This document shows positions 27,601 to 32,722 of a stretch of DNA of 64,000 nucleotides, in pieces; position 1 is the stretch's first letter, and each line of letters starts with the position of its first letter. The position numbers were made by a program, and so were the translations under genes. Source of the DNA: Oegoconia quadripuncta (taxonomy: Eukaryota; Arthropoda; Insecta; Lepidoptera; Autostichidae); NCBI GenBank assembly GCA_949316235.1, contig OX438758.1, positions 1,151,772 through 1,215,771 of the forward strand. Reading direction: 5' to 3'. The notes under the pieces are model-generated. The model made no database searches and was not told the origin of the DNA. It saw only the letters and a list, made by a program, of their open reading frames with translations.

Positions 27601-30168
27601 GTTTTGTTTGTTGTATTTTATCATTACGGCTCTGTTTTCCACTGGCTTCTAGGGCCATAAACTTGTTTTCTAAGTACTCCAAAAACGTATCAAGGTTTGG
27701 TATTTCTCTAGGATTTTTCAATGATTCTATATACCCCTGTGTTGACTCAGGGTCAAGCTTTTGAAGTAAAATATGCACCAGCAGTGGGTCCCAGCTCTTG
27801 ATATCCACTTGTAGATTAGCTATGGCATGTAAACTTTCTAGTGTGGTATCATGCATTCGTTTCAGTTGAGCAGCTGAAGGTTGTTGAATTGTCGGCTGAT
27901 TTAATAATGTATTGGCCTGGTGTGTGAAAAGGAGCCTTATATTATCATATCTCTGATGTAAAATGCTCCAACAAGTTTCATAATTTTCAGCGCTGATGTT
28001 TAAGTGTTGAACTAATCTTTCGGCTTCTCCCCTTAACTTGGATTTTAGGTGTTGCATCTTTTGAGCACTCGATATGAAGGAGTTCGAGTGGACCGTTTCG
28101 GTGAAAAGATCTTTGAACGTGGTCCACTGTGAATAGTTACCCGAAAATATTGGTAATTCGATCTTAGGTGCTGATTTTTCTTGGTGGGTGTGGGACCACA
28201 CTTTTTTATTTATAATTGTTTTTGTTTGTTCGTACAGTTGTTCTAGCCTGTTGTAATCCTGTTCGTACGCACCACTGGTGTCAATCAAATTATCCAATTT
28301 CCAATATAACTTATCAACATTTTCCCACCGCGAAGTAATAGTTTTCAATTTATCCTCTAATTGCCATTTTTCCGAAATTTGATCAATATTTAATTGTCCA
28401 ATAGCGCGCTCAAACGCCTTGATATTAGACCTTTGTTCGTTTAACAACTCAGATGTTTTATAGTCACAACTTGACCCGGCTGGGTCCATAGTAAATTGTT
28501 TAGGAAACTTATCCTCTTGTTGTTTGTATGTTTGAATCATGTTGCGAGTAGAGGTGTAGAGATCTTTGAGTTTCTCGTAAATGTTGTTTTCGAAATAAGC
28601 GCCCCTCTGTTCTACCCCTATCAGCCGTAGCTGGGTGTTGTTTTGCTCGAACTTCTCCCAATGGTCATCCAAAATGTCCAGTCTTTTTTGGAGATATTCG
28701 GGATTTTTTCGTGAAGCTCCATCCTTCTTAAAATTAACATTAATGGATTTGATAGCTTCAAGGATTTCACTTTGTTCGGCTAAAATTGATTCGGCGGACG
28801 ACATGTTTAATGTTAATGTAGAGTTCCGTATGCGAGAATATATTATGATCTAATAATAATGGAACGAACTCACAGGTTTTTACAGGAACCTCCTTTTGTA
28901 GATAGTATCCAAAGTTGTATGTTCACCGCTCTGTCACACCAGATGTTAATGTTCACCAACCGTCAAAATGTTCACCAAATGTTAATATGTTCACTGAAGT
29001 CCCGCGAATGGAATATTCCCACAAACACGGCACTGGTTTTGTTATTTGTAACTCGAAGGACCAAAATGTAAGAGCAGGTACTGAGTTCCCTGTCCTACAG
29101 GATGTTAATGTTCGTTCCTCGTGATCGCGACGCGTACCGATACCACGAGTATCCTTAGCGGATAATGCGGGTTGAATTTGTTGTTGTTGTTACGTTTCCT
29201 AGATTGTTAAATGTTTACTAAAAATGATTGTTAAGGATGTCAAATTAAATCCAAAATATTGAATGTAATTATGTAACTGTTTATTGTTTGAGAGCTATGT
29301 AGCAACTGTTTTTCTGGGTCGCGCGACTTGGCTTCGCCGTGACGGTCTGCACTGCTGATTCTTCAGTATTTGTTTTTTGTATAATTTGGGTTACATGCGC
29401 AGGTCGTCTCGGTCAAAGTACACATTTTGTACATGCTTGTACACAGCCCGTTCGCATAACCAGGCTATTTCACAATTAATAATGAAATATTATAATATAA
29501 AATAATAATTAGTAATTTTATAATATAAAAACCTTTTTTAAAAGAGCAGCCAAAGCCAAAAACCTTTTTTAAATGTCCGCCTGGCTAGCTACCACCATCT
29601 TATCTAGATCTGCCGCCAAACAGCAATCTTAATAGCATTATTGTGTTCCGGTTGTCAGAGATAAGATACCCAGTCCCCCAAATGTGTTGGGGTTTCCGGG
29701 TCAGTACGCTTCCACCTTCGACCTCATCTTCACTTAACATCAGGTGTGATTGAGGTCAAGTACAAACCCGTCATGCATAAAAAAAAATATTCCCGAGTCA
29801 TGGATGTTCATATAAATATTAATGTATGTTTATCCGTTATCTAGTATCCATAGCACAAGCTTTGCTTAGTTTGGGACTAGATGATTGGTGTAAGTGCCCG
29901 AAATATTTATTTATTTAAATCTTCGACAATTTAGGATAAAGGTCGTGACATTATGTATGCATGACAGACTAAGACGACTGACCATACGCATAGTCTTCGA
30001 CAACATGGTGTAGTGTCCGAAATATTTATTTACTTCATGCAACTGCAGATGTTCCTGAGCTTCACCGAACGAGGCGCTGAACCCGAGCCCACTGACTTCG
30101 AGCCGCTCCCAGCGCCGGCCGCCCTGCGTCCCGCCGCTGAAGAGCTGCACTCCGTCACCACACTCTGA
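474..30168 (+). CDS. ABC transporter subfamily A, C-terminal 570 residues (12 exons, 5' incomplete)
   Basis: Exons 474-621, 940-1047, 3977-4128, 5987-6129, 7497-7654, 8950-9091, 9662-9759, 10241-10389, 10608-10790, 12343-12542, 13187-13299 and 30049-30168 join with consistent phases and GT/AG borders into one 570-residue frame ending in TGA. The product starts inside a membrane domain (hydrophobic segments near residues 20-45, 60-80 and 100-125). A full ATP-binding domain follows: Walker A GQNGAGKST at 242-250, Q-loop YCPQ at 285-288, signature LSGGNKRK at 338-345, Walker B LVLLDEPTS at 358-366, D-loop GMDP, H-loop His395. The NKRK extension of the signature and the FGGGY motif after the domain are typical of ABCA proteins, which move lipids or other hydrophobic substrates across membranes. 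All catalytic residues are present, so the gene looks functional. The N-terminal half lies left of the window, so I cannot say which ABCA it is. Confidence 0.92.
940..1047 (+). CDS. ABCA exon, membrane domain
   Basis: Acceptor CTTTTCAG, donor GTAATA, exactly 36 codons in phase 0. The segment CPQFVLGDGLLEIAKN resembles the conserved ABCA stretch near the end of the second membrane domain. Confidence 0.87.
1311..1830 (-). pseudogene. Retroelement-type ORF fragment with RPDG...PW...VWDAT motif
   Basis: A 140-codon open frame (1733-1311) contains RPDGCTLVPW and LVWDATCVDTLAPSY, followed by a conserved-looking FETLGPWS / QRLSLAIQRGNAASVLGT stretch. A second frame (1810-1571) continues upstream with Cys residues (CECDKGNQ), so the copy is frameshifted. 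Similar C-terminal pieces occur in arthropod retroelement ORFs from memory, and the spacing of Asp residues recalls a PD-(D/E)XK nuclease. Family assignment is uncertain. Confidence 0.5.
1900..2480. repeat. AT-rich intron sequence with a LINE-tail fragment
   Basis: About 1955-2045 carries the CAGTCAGATTTTACATTTTT / AAGAACAAGCAAGAAA pattern seen at 6860-6910 and, inverted, at 43080-43240. The rest is plain AT-rich sequence. Confidence 0.4.
2591..3418. mobile_element. Foldback DNA element with arms of about 268 bp and a transposase remnant
   Basis: Positions 2591-2858 and 3151-3418 are near-perfect inverted repeats; each end begins AGGGCGTCCCAAAGTTATGG. The central 290 bp encodes on the - strand (3118-2936) a 60-residue frame, KDMLYKKRYENVGELQ..., that resembles the C-terminal end of Tc1/mariner-like transposases. 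The flanks carry TA-like bases. The element is a defective copy able to form a large hairpin. Confidence 0.72.
3425..3600 (+). pseudogene. LINE reverse transcriptase C-terminal end
   Basis: In one frame the sequence reads RGRPRKRW...WFALAKNKSDWKQMREAFAQQ then TAG, the usual end of RTE-type LINE polyproteins. It is truncated 5' at the foldback element. Confidence 0.65.
3670..3870 (-). repeat. LINE 3' tail (CATTTATTC.../AGAACTAGCGAGAAACTC type)
   Basis: It shares with 6830-7000, 50340-50500 and 43070-43250 the motif of 'rAGAAACTC' plus a TTTATTT-rich end. It is read here in inverse orientation, just before ABCA exon 3. Confidence 0.45.
3977..4128 (+). CDS. ABCA exon, last membrane helix
   Basis: Acceptor TGTCCAG, donor GTACCA, starts phase 0 and ends phase 2. 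It has a long hydrophobic helix (HYAALLAVGVALTLLNLAIE) followed by an acidic/aromatic stretch, as before the cytoplasmic linker of ABCA proteins. Confidence 0.87.
4345..4910 (+). pseudogene. CR1-like LINE 3' end
   Basis: A 106-codon frame (4345-4665) has the pattern of a LINE reverse transcriptase C-terminus (RIWDYILPDILNSIPGELY ... LKKYFIDGN). An untranslated tail follows, ending in AATAAATAAAAAAAATAAAA near 4880-4910. Confidence 0.5.
5173..5225 (+). repeat. SINE A internal fragment
   Basis: Matches the 'CCACCATCTTATCT...CCGCCAAACAGCAATG' body of SINE A. Confidence 0.55.
5429..5647 (+). pseudogene. hAT transposase C-terminal fragment
   Basis: The 72-codon frame contains QERLSNLSIMCIESDIL..IDFKDIIEDFAQQKSQKK, the pattern of the hAT dimerisation C-terminus (R-L-x-x-L-x-x-x-x-I-E ... 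F-A). It ends in TAA. No inverted terminal repeats were found around it. Confidence 0.6.
5987..6129 (+). CDS. ABCA exon, cytoplasmic linker
   Basis: Acceptor ATTCTCAG, donor GTAATT. It is charged and hydrophilic (EEN, EMEDMEV, ERKR) with no recognised domain. It links the membrane domain to the nucleotide-binding domain, and its phase fits both neighbours. Confidence 0.82.
6250..7130. repeat. Mixed LINE-tail debris in an ABCA intron
   Basis: It holds a CAATACAATACAAATACTCTTTATTGCGC segment (6320-6350), a LINE tail in + orientation (6800-7000) and, at 7030-7110, a fragment whose complement matches the sequence on both sides of the BEL insertion. Confidence 0.45.
7207..7430 (-). mobile_element. 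SINE family B (tRNA-derived)
   Basis: On the - strand a tRNA-like head (ACCGATTGGTGTAGTGG, B-box GGTTCGAATCCCGCGA) is followed by the same body as at 53207-53430. Confidence 0.8.
7497..7654 (+). CDS. ABCA exon, start of nucleotide-binding domain
   Basis: Acceptor TTCCTCAG, donor GTAACT, 52 codons after a split glycine. It encodes the first strands of the ATP-binding domain, ending GIPTGQ just before Walker A. The conserved GKSF motif is present. Confidence 0.88.
7655..8330. other. Intron sequence, nothing firm recognised
   Basis: AT-rich intron. The 8108-8296 open frame looks like eroded LINE sequence, but I cannot place it. Confidence 0.3.
8331..8700 (-). mobile_element. Repeat family D (poly-A retroposon, antisense)
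   Basis: A T-run at the left corresponds to a poly-A tail on the - strand. The body (GAGAGGGCGGCAAACGAGCA, GTCACAGATGCGTTGCCGGC, TGAGGAAGGTGTAGGCTCG) recurs at 41408-41765 (-) and in part at 32400-32580 (+). Short inverted motifs GGGCACCGATCGGTG / CACCAATCGGTGCCC flank it. Confidence 0.65.
8950..9091 (+). CDS. ABCA exon, Walker A
   Basis: Acceptor TTATTTCAG, donor GTGAGT. It encodes LLGQNGAGKSTTFSMLTGE, an intact P-loop, and the following RPSTGQVYLN strand. Confidence 0.93.
9188..9484 (-). mobile_element. SINE A copy
   Basis: Antisense SINE A, from the T-run at 9188 to CACGGAGGCGGTTAAA of the tRNA-like head. It lies between the Walker A and Q-loop exons. The B-box region is eroded. Confidence 0.78.
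9662..9759 (+). CDS. ABCA exon, Q-loop
   Basis: Acceptor TTACAG, donor GTGAGT. It encodes YCPQSDAIDPLMTVRDTL, the Q-loop and start of the helical subdomain in the usual ABCA form. Confidence 0.92.
9795..10036 (-). mobile_element. SINE A copy, internally deleted
   Basis: Antisense SINE A with an intact B-box (complement of GGGGATCGAACCC) but lacking part of the body around the CAACAATGCTATTAAC segment. Confidence 0.75.
10241..10389 (+). CDS. ABCA exon, signature and Walker B
   Basis: Acceptor CATGACAG, donor GTATCT. It encodes the LSGGNKRKL signature and LVLLDEPT Walker B with catalytic glutamate. The terminal serine codon is split with the next exon. Confidence 0.93.
10608..10790 (+). CDS. 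ABCA exon, D-loop and H-loop (first copy of 143-bp array)
   Basis: The acceptor lies after a (TG)n tract ending TGTGCAG; the donor is GTATGG. It encodes GMDPGSR (D-loop) and LLSTHALDDA with the switch histidine. The last 113 bases, together with 30 bases of intron, form the repeat unit tandemly copied downstream. It is very GC-rich compared with the other exons. Confidence 0.9.
10678..11413 (+). repeat. 143-bp tandem array, five copies plus a partial sixth
   Basis: Units begin at 10678, 10821, 10964, 11107, 11250 and 11393. Each holds the last 113 bases of the H-loop exon, its GTATGG donor and 30 bases of intron. The copies look nearly identical; one difference is ATAC for ATAT just before the fifth unit. 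Array reading frames are open in all three frames because of high GC. Confidence 0.95.
11414..12342. other. Intron after the tandem array
   Basis: Sequence changes abruptly at 11413 from GC-rich to ordinary AT-rich DNA. No gene or recognised repeat was seen. Confidence 0.4.
12343..12542 (+). CDS. ABCA exon, post-NBD segment with Gly/Ala/Arg insertion
   Basis: Acceptor GGTGTAG, donor GTAAGT. It starts RFGGGYVV, a motif that follows the ATP-binding domain in ABCA proteins. A low-complexity run rich in G, A, R and E follows (residues about 438-465), made by purine-rich GC repeats, and then a return to normal sequence (LHHATLHFLLPL). Confidence 0.83.
12543..13186. other. Intron, no recognised element
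   Basis: Ordinary AT-rich intron sequence. Confidence 0.4.
13187..13299 (+). CDS. ABCA exon, C-terminal regulatory segment
   Basis: Acceptor TTACCAG, donor GTCAGT. It encodes LSDIFRLMAELQ and DYTVNQSSLDQ, matching the conserved ABCA end in which a Y-S/T-V-x-Q-S/T-x-L-E/D motif precedes a VFL-type segment. It is followed by the 16.7-kb intron. Confidence 0.88.
13440..13672 (+). pseudogene. CR1-like LINE 3' end, interrupted by the BEL array
   Basis: One frame reads a LINE C-terminal pattern (RIHKVSNSFKGLCIRFFNKV..., then FKDTIKQKLRLFR and stop). The copy continues beyond the BEL array at 29449. The joined flanks match, on the opposite strand, the repeat fragment at 7040-7105. Confidence 0.6.
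13673..13896 (-). repeat. Minimal BEL unit: 71-bp leader and partial LTR
   Basis: 13826-13896 equals 16294-16364 (first 71 bp after an LTR). 13673-13825 equals the last 153 bp of the LTR. The junction falls on a shared ACT trinucleotide. Confidence 0.85.
13897..14273 (-). repeat. BEL 3' LTR of the deleted element
   Basis: 377 bp, same sequence as the other two. It is followed on the left by 71 bp of 5' leader, so it also acts as the 5' LTR of a third, minimal unit. Confidence 0.87.
14366..16102 (-). CDS. Gag joined to Env cytoplasmic tail, deleted BEL element
   Basis: 578 codons. The first 537 residues are the same as the Gag start of the full element, including the Cys/His-rich region; the last 41 are the end of the Env tail. 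Protease, reverse transcriptase, RNase H, integrase and nearly all of Env, including its transmembrane helix, are missing. The junction is at 14492/14493, equal to joining 16960 and 27195 of the full copy, in frame. The leader and both LTRs are retained, so the unit could be moved in trans. Confidence 0.88.
   Translation of the reverse strand: MSSAESILAEQSEILEAIKSINVNFKKDGASRKNPEYLQKRLDILDDHWEKFEQNNTQLRLIGVEQRGAYFENNIYEKLKDLYTSTRNMIQTYKQQEDKFPKQFTMDPAGSSCDYKTSELLNEQRSNIKAFERAIGQLNIDQISEKWQLEDKLKTITSRWENVDKLYWKLDNLIDTSGAYEQDYNRLEQLYEQTKTIINKKVWSHTHQEKSAPKIELPIFSGNYSQWTTFKDLFTETVHSNSFISSAQKMQHLKSKLRGEAERLVQHLNISAENYETCWSILHQRYDNIRLLFTHQANTLLNQPTIQQPSAAQLKRMHDTTLESLHAIANLQVDIKSWDPLLVHILLQKLDPESTQGYIESLKNPREIPNLDTFLEYLENKFMALEASGKQSRNDKIQQTKQQINNPITYGKRFNLPYNKPSNKLMTPKTFYNFIITCPKCSQQHGLYNCQEFLAMTSEERLATVRKLNVCKNCLFSHNGSDCTSTKKCKTCNSSHSTLLHDAMYNGQASSSKVGHRMSTHVSQNSENEVLLATAKVGEQPIELTEMSHNKAGSPQPKMRTHQRGSTYAIPHQQNFNI
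16365..16741 (-). repeat. BEL shared LTR
   Basis: 377 bp. It is the 3' LTR of the full element and at the same time the 5' LTR of the deleted one: env 3' sequence lies on its right, and leader plus gag on its left. Confidence 0.88.
16834..18539 (-). CDS. BEL envelope-like glycoprotein (3' part of the interrupted pol-env frame)
   Basis: From the copia insertion point to a stop at 16834; the longest ATG-started part is 531 codons (18429-16834). It has a furin-type RSKR site followed by a glycine-rich hydrophobic segment (residues 24-41), a coiled-coil-like Gln/Asn/Leu region, NXS/NXT sites, Cys-rich stretches, a transmembrane helix (about 452-473) and a 58-residue cytoplasmic tail. The layout matches baculovirus F-type fusion proteins known in some insect BEL and gypsy elements. 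The reading frame is continuous with pol once the copia insertion is discounted. This is a copy in the genome, here broken by copia. Confidence 0.8.
18742..20622 (+). CDS. Copia Gag, protease and integrase (frame ends at a frameshift)
   Basis: 626 codons from ATG 18742. Gag is followed by a CCHC knuckle CYNCGKKGHRKSEC (220-233), protease DSGA (285-288), an integrase zinc region (H414, H419, C445, C448) and integrase core residues D475, D538 and E574. The frame runs into TAA shortly after a point near 20595-20605, where the downstream pol frame is shifted by one base. The rest of integrase and the reverse transcriptase lie in the next entry. Confidence 0.9.
   Translation: MSRDRMEEYKMTKFGVTPFAGSEFSNWLFRIKLVLEEKELLETLEDHFAKEEKLSADQRSKVIKAKNILIQCIADSHLELVKECKTAREIIHKLTITFQRTGVASQLLLRKKLLTLKYVEQESLESFLIKFDKLVRELKGSDAKPSESEVICYLLLAMPSSYDTVVTAIETMSSSELSLDFVKNRLVEEEIKRKGLRESNEENSQAFRTSSDKKPFFYKCYNCGKKGHRKSECQYNRGGKNTYKNKNTHSVSQAEKPDEVTFVAVTEALVSLNEAGSSVIEFIADSGATDHLVNNERYFDEIRVLPTPIKIKVAKEGVSIEANKIGNIRTTECTLKDVLLVPQLRCNLLSINKVEMAGYTVKFEDSKVKITRGRKVLVEGHKKNKLYKINLTLNIENMEAHKAYTVLESACSWHARLGHASAEKLRQLKDRKLIDYQVSGKEILCEPCLKGRQTRLPFNNEYCKSSRILEVIHSDVCGPINHATHDGKKYMVTFLDDFSHFVVVYLIEQKSEVIDCFKKYVEMVEAQFSLRISKLRCDNGKEYINNNFNKYCDGKGIRIETTIAYSPQQNGKAERLNRTLIEKARTLISSSKFSQEMWGEAVYTSAYVINRLPSVNNNNSCRNLVW
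20648..22558 (+). CDS. Copia reverse transcriptase and RNase H (downstream frame)
   Basis: 636 codons in the +1 frame relative to the upstream ORF; open frame exists from about 20600. Reverse transcriptase motifs are KARLVAKGF (192-200), MDVKTAF (235-241) and YVDD (319-322). The RNase H region has YSDSDWAAD and STAEAEYVAL. Homology is continuous with the upstream ORF, so the break is a single one-base indel (or sequence error) rather than a designed gag/pol boundary, which in copia lies elsewhere. Confidence 0.88.
   Translation: MFGSETHMYINKENRDSKLCPKSKKLYMIGYCSNGYRLWDADERKVVRSRDVIFNEVTEKVKYYPTIPYEENEKLPEEKEINKEGKDLENSPVEYDEENKEGEKRISKKPRYLEDYECDFMALMTSDYLNDVPSTKKEALESKDSEKWLHAINDELKSHKKHSTWSIVEKPENTKVINSRWVFRKKNEDIYKARLVAKGFETTNYTETYAPVGKLSTLRTLLSVANKEAMKIEQMDVKTAFLHGILKEDIYMHLPEDQKSDKYVCKLNKSLYGLKQSPKCWNDAFHTFMVSSGFHCSLHDTCLYVKKDDNNNSFYVFVYVDDILLFCKSMSVLKAFQNDLMLKFDMVCLGSVTMFLGLEIERDSKNNILKLHQKTYIENILSKFNMADCKGINTPVEKSLVLNKETDCTKLTKNPFRELIGCLMYLVMGTRPDLCYAVNLFSRYQDCANDTHWIYLKRVLRYLQETKSLGLIYTSNFAGSHNVIGYSDSDWAADHVDRKSVTGYCMTLFGNLVSWATRKQKTVSLSTAEAEYVALSSLAMEAIWYKGLLHDINLTCPKVLIFVDNQSCIHMANNRENSNRIKHIDIKHHFIRDTIERGDIVIQYIPTHKQKADIFTKSLCRDTFCKLRSSICLSNC
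23051..28804 (-). CDS. BEL/Pao Gag-Pol polyprotein with the start of Env
   Basis: About 1,916 codons from ATG at 28804 to the copia insertion point. Gag (1-437) is followed by a Cys/His-rich region (about 438-497), a retropepsin-type aspartate in LIDQGS (near 554), reverse transcriptase (LTADIEKMY near 871, FFVDD near 951) and an RNase H-like region (HAFCDASERAF). An H2C2-type zinc region and an integrase core follow (GIDFTGY, YSDNATNF, GLWEAAVKSMK). This domain order and the pol type are those of BEL/Pao. Near the end a hydrophobic stretch (ISNLLCLFITLLTLCHP) looks like an Env signal peptide. No stop or frameshift was seen up to the copia insertion. Confidence 0.88.
29067..29443 (-). repeat. 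BEL 5' LTR of the full element
   Basis: 377 bp, begins TGTACAAGCATG and ends CTGCTCTTACA on the - strand. Next to it on the element side is TTTTGGTCCTTCGAG, a primer-binding-site-like sequence whose TGG would pair with a tRNA CCA end. Confidence 0.88.
29449..29560 (+). repeat. Right half of the LINE tail split by BEL
   Basis: It continues the repeat cut at 13672 (CGTTCGCATAACCAGG..., then TAATATAAAA-rich tail). The same junction without insertion is seen on the other strand at 7040-7105. Confidence 0.6.
29566..29790 (+). mobile_element. SINE A, 5' truncated
   Basis: Body and tail of SINE A (GTCCGCCTGGCTAGC to an A-run) with no tRNA-like head. Confidence 0.75.
29790..29920 (+). mobile_element. 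SINE B, 5' truncated
   Basis: The body from TTCCCGAGTCATGGATG to GTGCCCGAAATATT matches 53310-53430. It abuts the SINE A tail directly. Confidence 0.7.
30049..30168 (+). CDS. ABCA terminal exon with stop codon
   Basis: Acceptor CAACTGCAG. It starts MFLSFTER in phase 0, which continues SLDQ of the previous exon as in other ABCA proteins. It ends in TGA at 30166-30168 after an acidic, proline-rich tail of 39 residues. No clear AATAAA signal is seen in the next 300 bp. Confidence 0.87.
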   Translation: MFLSFTERGAEPEPTDFEPLPAPAALRPAAEELHSVTTL

Positions 30169-30536
30169 TTGTAAACTAATACCTAATAGAGATCTAGTAA
30201 AATTTCCTTTTCTATATACAATCATTAAGTGTATGGTTATAACGCTGGCCATACTAATTAGTCCAATAAGGAGCAAGCGTACACTCTACTTTTCATCTAG
30301 ATGGCTATGAGATAAAAAACAAGAAGCCCTTATTATGAAAATTAGTTATTATTTTTATAATTTTAATGTTCAAATGTAAACAAGTTAGACTTTACATCTG
30401 ACGTACCTAATGCCAATGCTGCATCTTCCCTTATTTTCTCAATATAACAGAAGTAAGTCGCAAATAGAATTTGATTTACTCTGATCATAAATACGGTTTA
30501 ATGTGCTTGTAACGGAAAATTCATGCACTTCCTATA
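30169..30536. other. Presumed ABCA 3' UTR and flank
   Basis: AT-rich sequence after the stop codon. No canonical AATAAA was found, so the mRNA end is not placed. Confidence 0.3.
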
Positions 30537-30919
30537 CAGGGTGAATTTGAATTCGTGTGATTGCCATTAACTGGTGACTCTACTCCTGATCATCATCATC
30601 TTTCCCCAAGCAACCATAGTCGAATTCGCTCAAAAATGTTCGATTACCGATACAAAGTAAACCATTTTGATATGAATATGAATATGAAATATTTATTCAC
30701 TAGAATATGGTCCAACAATTGATTTTTAAATATAATACAGCGCGTTCGCATATTCTGCCATTTATGGCGTGCGAATATCATTGTCTTAAAGCATAAAATT
30801 AAATATTATAGTAAATTATTAATCAAGTCAAATCAGTATTAATTATTAACGATAAATTAAATAATTACAATGTCAGAAAATATGCAATAAATTACTTGTC
30901 GCTCAGAAATTCCAATACT

Positions 30920-31560
30920 GAATAATCAAATCAAATCAAATATATTTATTAATTCTTATGGTACATTAAAACATAAAATCTACATAATAATGCTTAATTT
31001 CAACTGTAACACTAGTGCCTGAACTAGGAAAATCCTGTGTTTCAGGCGAAGCTAGGGCTTCTATGACTAAAAATAATATAATCATATAGATATAAGCTAA
31101 AAATCTATAAATAAAGTAGATATGCAGAATAAATCTATGCTTAAAGGTTACTTCAAGACAGTCAATAACTTCTCTGTATCCTCGTAGGTCAAATTTTAAA
31201 GAAAATCTTGTAGTAATTTCTTATTATGACTGTAGGTAAGGTGGTACATGGCAATTTTTGCATTTAATCTATTATAAAGAAGTGGTCCTAGGAACCCTAA
31301 CACCTAATAATAACCCTTCTCTAGAAAATATGCAAACACCTGCTTTTTAAATATTTTACCAATTTTATTTTTGAATTCATTAGGTAAATGATTATAAATT
31401 CTAACTGCCATACAGTACACGGTTTTACTAAAAACTTGAAGTTTTTGTACTGGGACGTACAATTTGTACTCATAAACACATCTTTTATTTGTAACATCAG
31501 ACTGTTTAGTAAATAAGTTGATGTTTTTGTGTACAAAAGGTTGAATCCACCTTTAGTATG
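30920..31560 (-). pseudogene. CR1-like LINE 3' end
   Basis: The - strand frame 31572-31321 has a LINE C-terminal pattern with frameshifts (QFYKVLVPVQ-like and YNHLPNEF-like pieces in other frames). The left end is the tail, with ATTAATTC/AAATCAAATC motifs. Confidence 0.45.
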
Positions 31561-31654
31561 GGAATCAAACAATTTTCATCTGGTGACTCCACTCCTGATT
31601 ACGAACAACTTTCCACTAGAAACTATAGCCGAATTTACATACATACATAACATA

Positions 31655-31925
31655 AATAAATAAATATCCTTAGACATACACACAGCGCCCTCTAGTTCCA
31701 CAGTAAGCAACTATAGGCTTGTGTTGTGGATACCAGATGGTTGATATACTACATAAATACTTTTTTTTTTTTTTAAATAAATACTTATTATAAATGAAAA
31801 CATCCATAACTCGGGTACACATGTCCGTATTCATCACACAAACATTATGCCCCTAGCGGGATTCGAACCCGCAACCTTTTGGTATAGTGGTCAGAGTTGC
31901 TAACCACTACACCAAACAGGTCGTC
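31655..31925 (-). mobile_element. SINE family C (tRNA-derived)
   Basis: On the - strand: tRNA-like head (ACCTGTTTGGTGTAGTGGTT, B-box GGTTCGAATCCCGCTAGGGG), body, then ACTAGAGGGCGCTGTGTGTA and a TATTTATTTA end. It is the template for about ten further copies to the right. Confidence 0.8.
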
Positions 31926-32215
31926 AAACGTTTCAAATTCAGCCGAAAATTGTTGAAATACTAAAGGTGTTTTCAGAATGTTTTACTTTGTGGGGGTAAT
32001 CGTAATTTTATTTGATCGAAGTCGACTATAGTTCCTTGGGGAAAGTTGTTCGTATCCATGATAATGGAGTCACCAGCCGAAAATTGTTGAACATTCATAC
32101 TAAAGGTGGTTTCAGGATGGTTTACTTTGTATTGTTAATCGTAAATTTTTTGATCGAGATTGAATGTGTGTGGCGAAAGTTGTTCGCAATCAAAAGACGT
32201 CACCAGTTAATGGGC

Positions 32216-32581
32216 CGGCTCGACCGGGGAAGTACCACCCTCTCGCAGAAGACCGACGTCTGAGTACTGGCATTTTGCCACTGCGCTTCGTCCGGTGAGC
32301 GAGGGCGCCGGAGGCCCACCTTCCAGTCTCTCTCCAGAATGGTAGCGGTATTTAAAGAGTTAGTACCCCAGGAGGGTACCAGCACTATTAGTGCTGGAGA
32401 ATCCCTCATCGCTCAGGCTGCCCTACTTATTCTGGGGTGGACACCTTCCTCAAAGGCCGGCAACGCATCTGTGACCCTTTTGGTGTTGCGGGTGTCCATG
32501 GGCGGCGGTGATTGCTTTCCATCAGGTGACCCGCATGCTCGTTTGCCGCCCTCTCATATTAAAAAAAAAAAAAAAAAAAAA
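32216..32581 (+). mobile_element. Family D retroposon, sense, with poly-A tail
   Basis: It starts CCGGCTCGACCGGGGAAG and ends in an A-run of about 20. The 3' part is the sense form of the family D body. AATGGG on both sides (before 32216 and after the A-run) is a target duplication inside the arm of the TIR element. Confidence 0.7.
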
Positions 32582-32722
32582 TGGGAATTACACGAATTCA
32601 AATTCACCCTGTATAATGGTAATCCATCGCTCATATCAAATGGCGACAATATGGTGGAAAATCTAATGGTTGTCACATTTACAAATTATTTCCTTCTGTT
32701 TCAAGTTAACAATTGATATTTA

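Larger units (their letters stand above)
13673..29443 (-). mobile_element. Compound BEL/Pao array: full element, deleted element and remnant sharing LTRs
   Basis: Order on the - strand: LTR 29443-29067, 5' leader 29066-28805, gag-pol-env (interrupted by copia), LTR 16741-16365, leader, Gag with Env tail 16102-14366, LTR 14273-13897, 71 bp of leader 13896-13826, partial LTR 13825-13673. The whole is bounded by CAGCC at 13668-13672 and 29444-29448, a 5-bp target duplication as expected of BEL elements. The three complete 377-bp LTRs (TGTACA...CTTACA on the - strand) look identical by eye. Without copia the full element is about 8.56 kb. Confidence 0.9.
30537..32611. mobile_element. TIR DNA element with nested insertions
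   Basis: The left end CAGGGTGAATTTGAATTCG is mirrored at the right end (CGAATTCAAATTCACCCTG at 32593-32611), flanked by TA on both sides. The mirror extends into GTCACCAGTTAATGG. Inside are a LINE end (30920-31560, -), a SINE C (31655-31925, -), internal repeats about 31930-32200 and a family D retroposon (32216-32580). The TA duplication suggests a Tc1/mariner-type origin. No transposase was recognised. Confidence 0.7.

Noticed and set aside
14437..29124. Many short + strand frames across the BEL array
   Set aside because: Antisense shadows of the gag, pol and env frames, repeated wherever BEL sequence is repeated.
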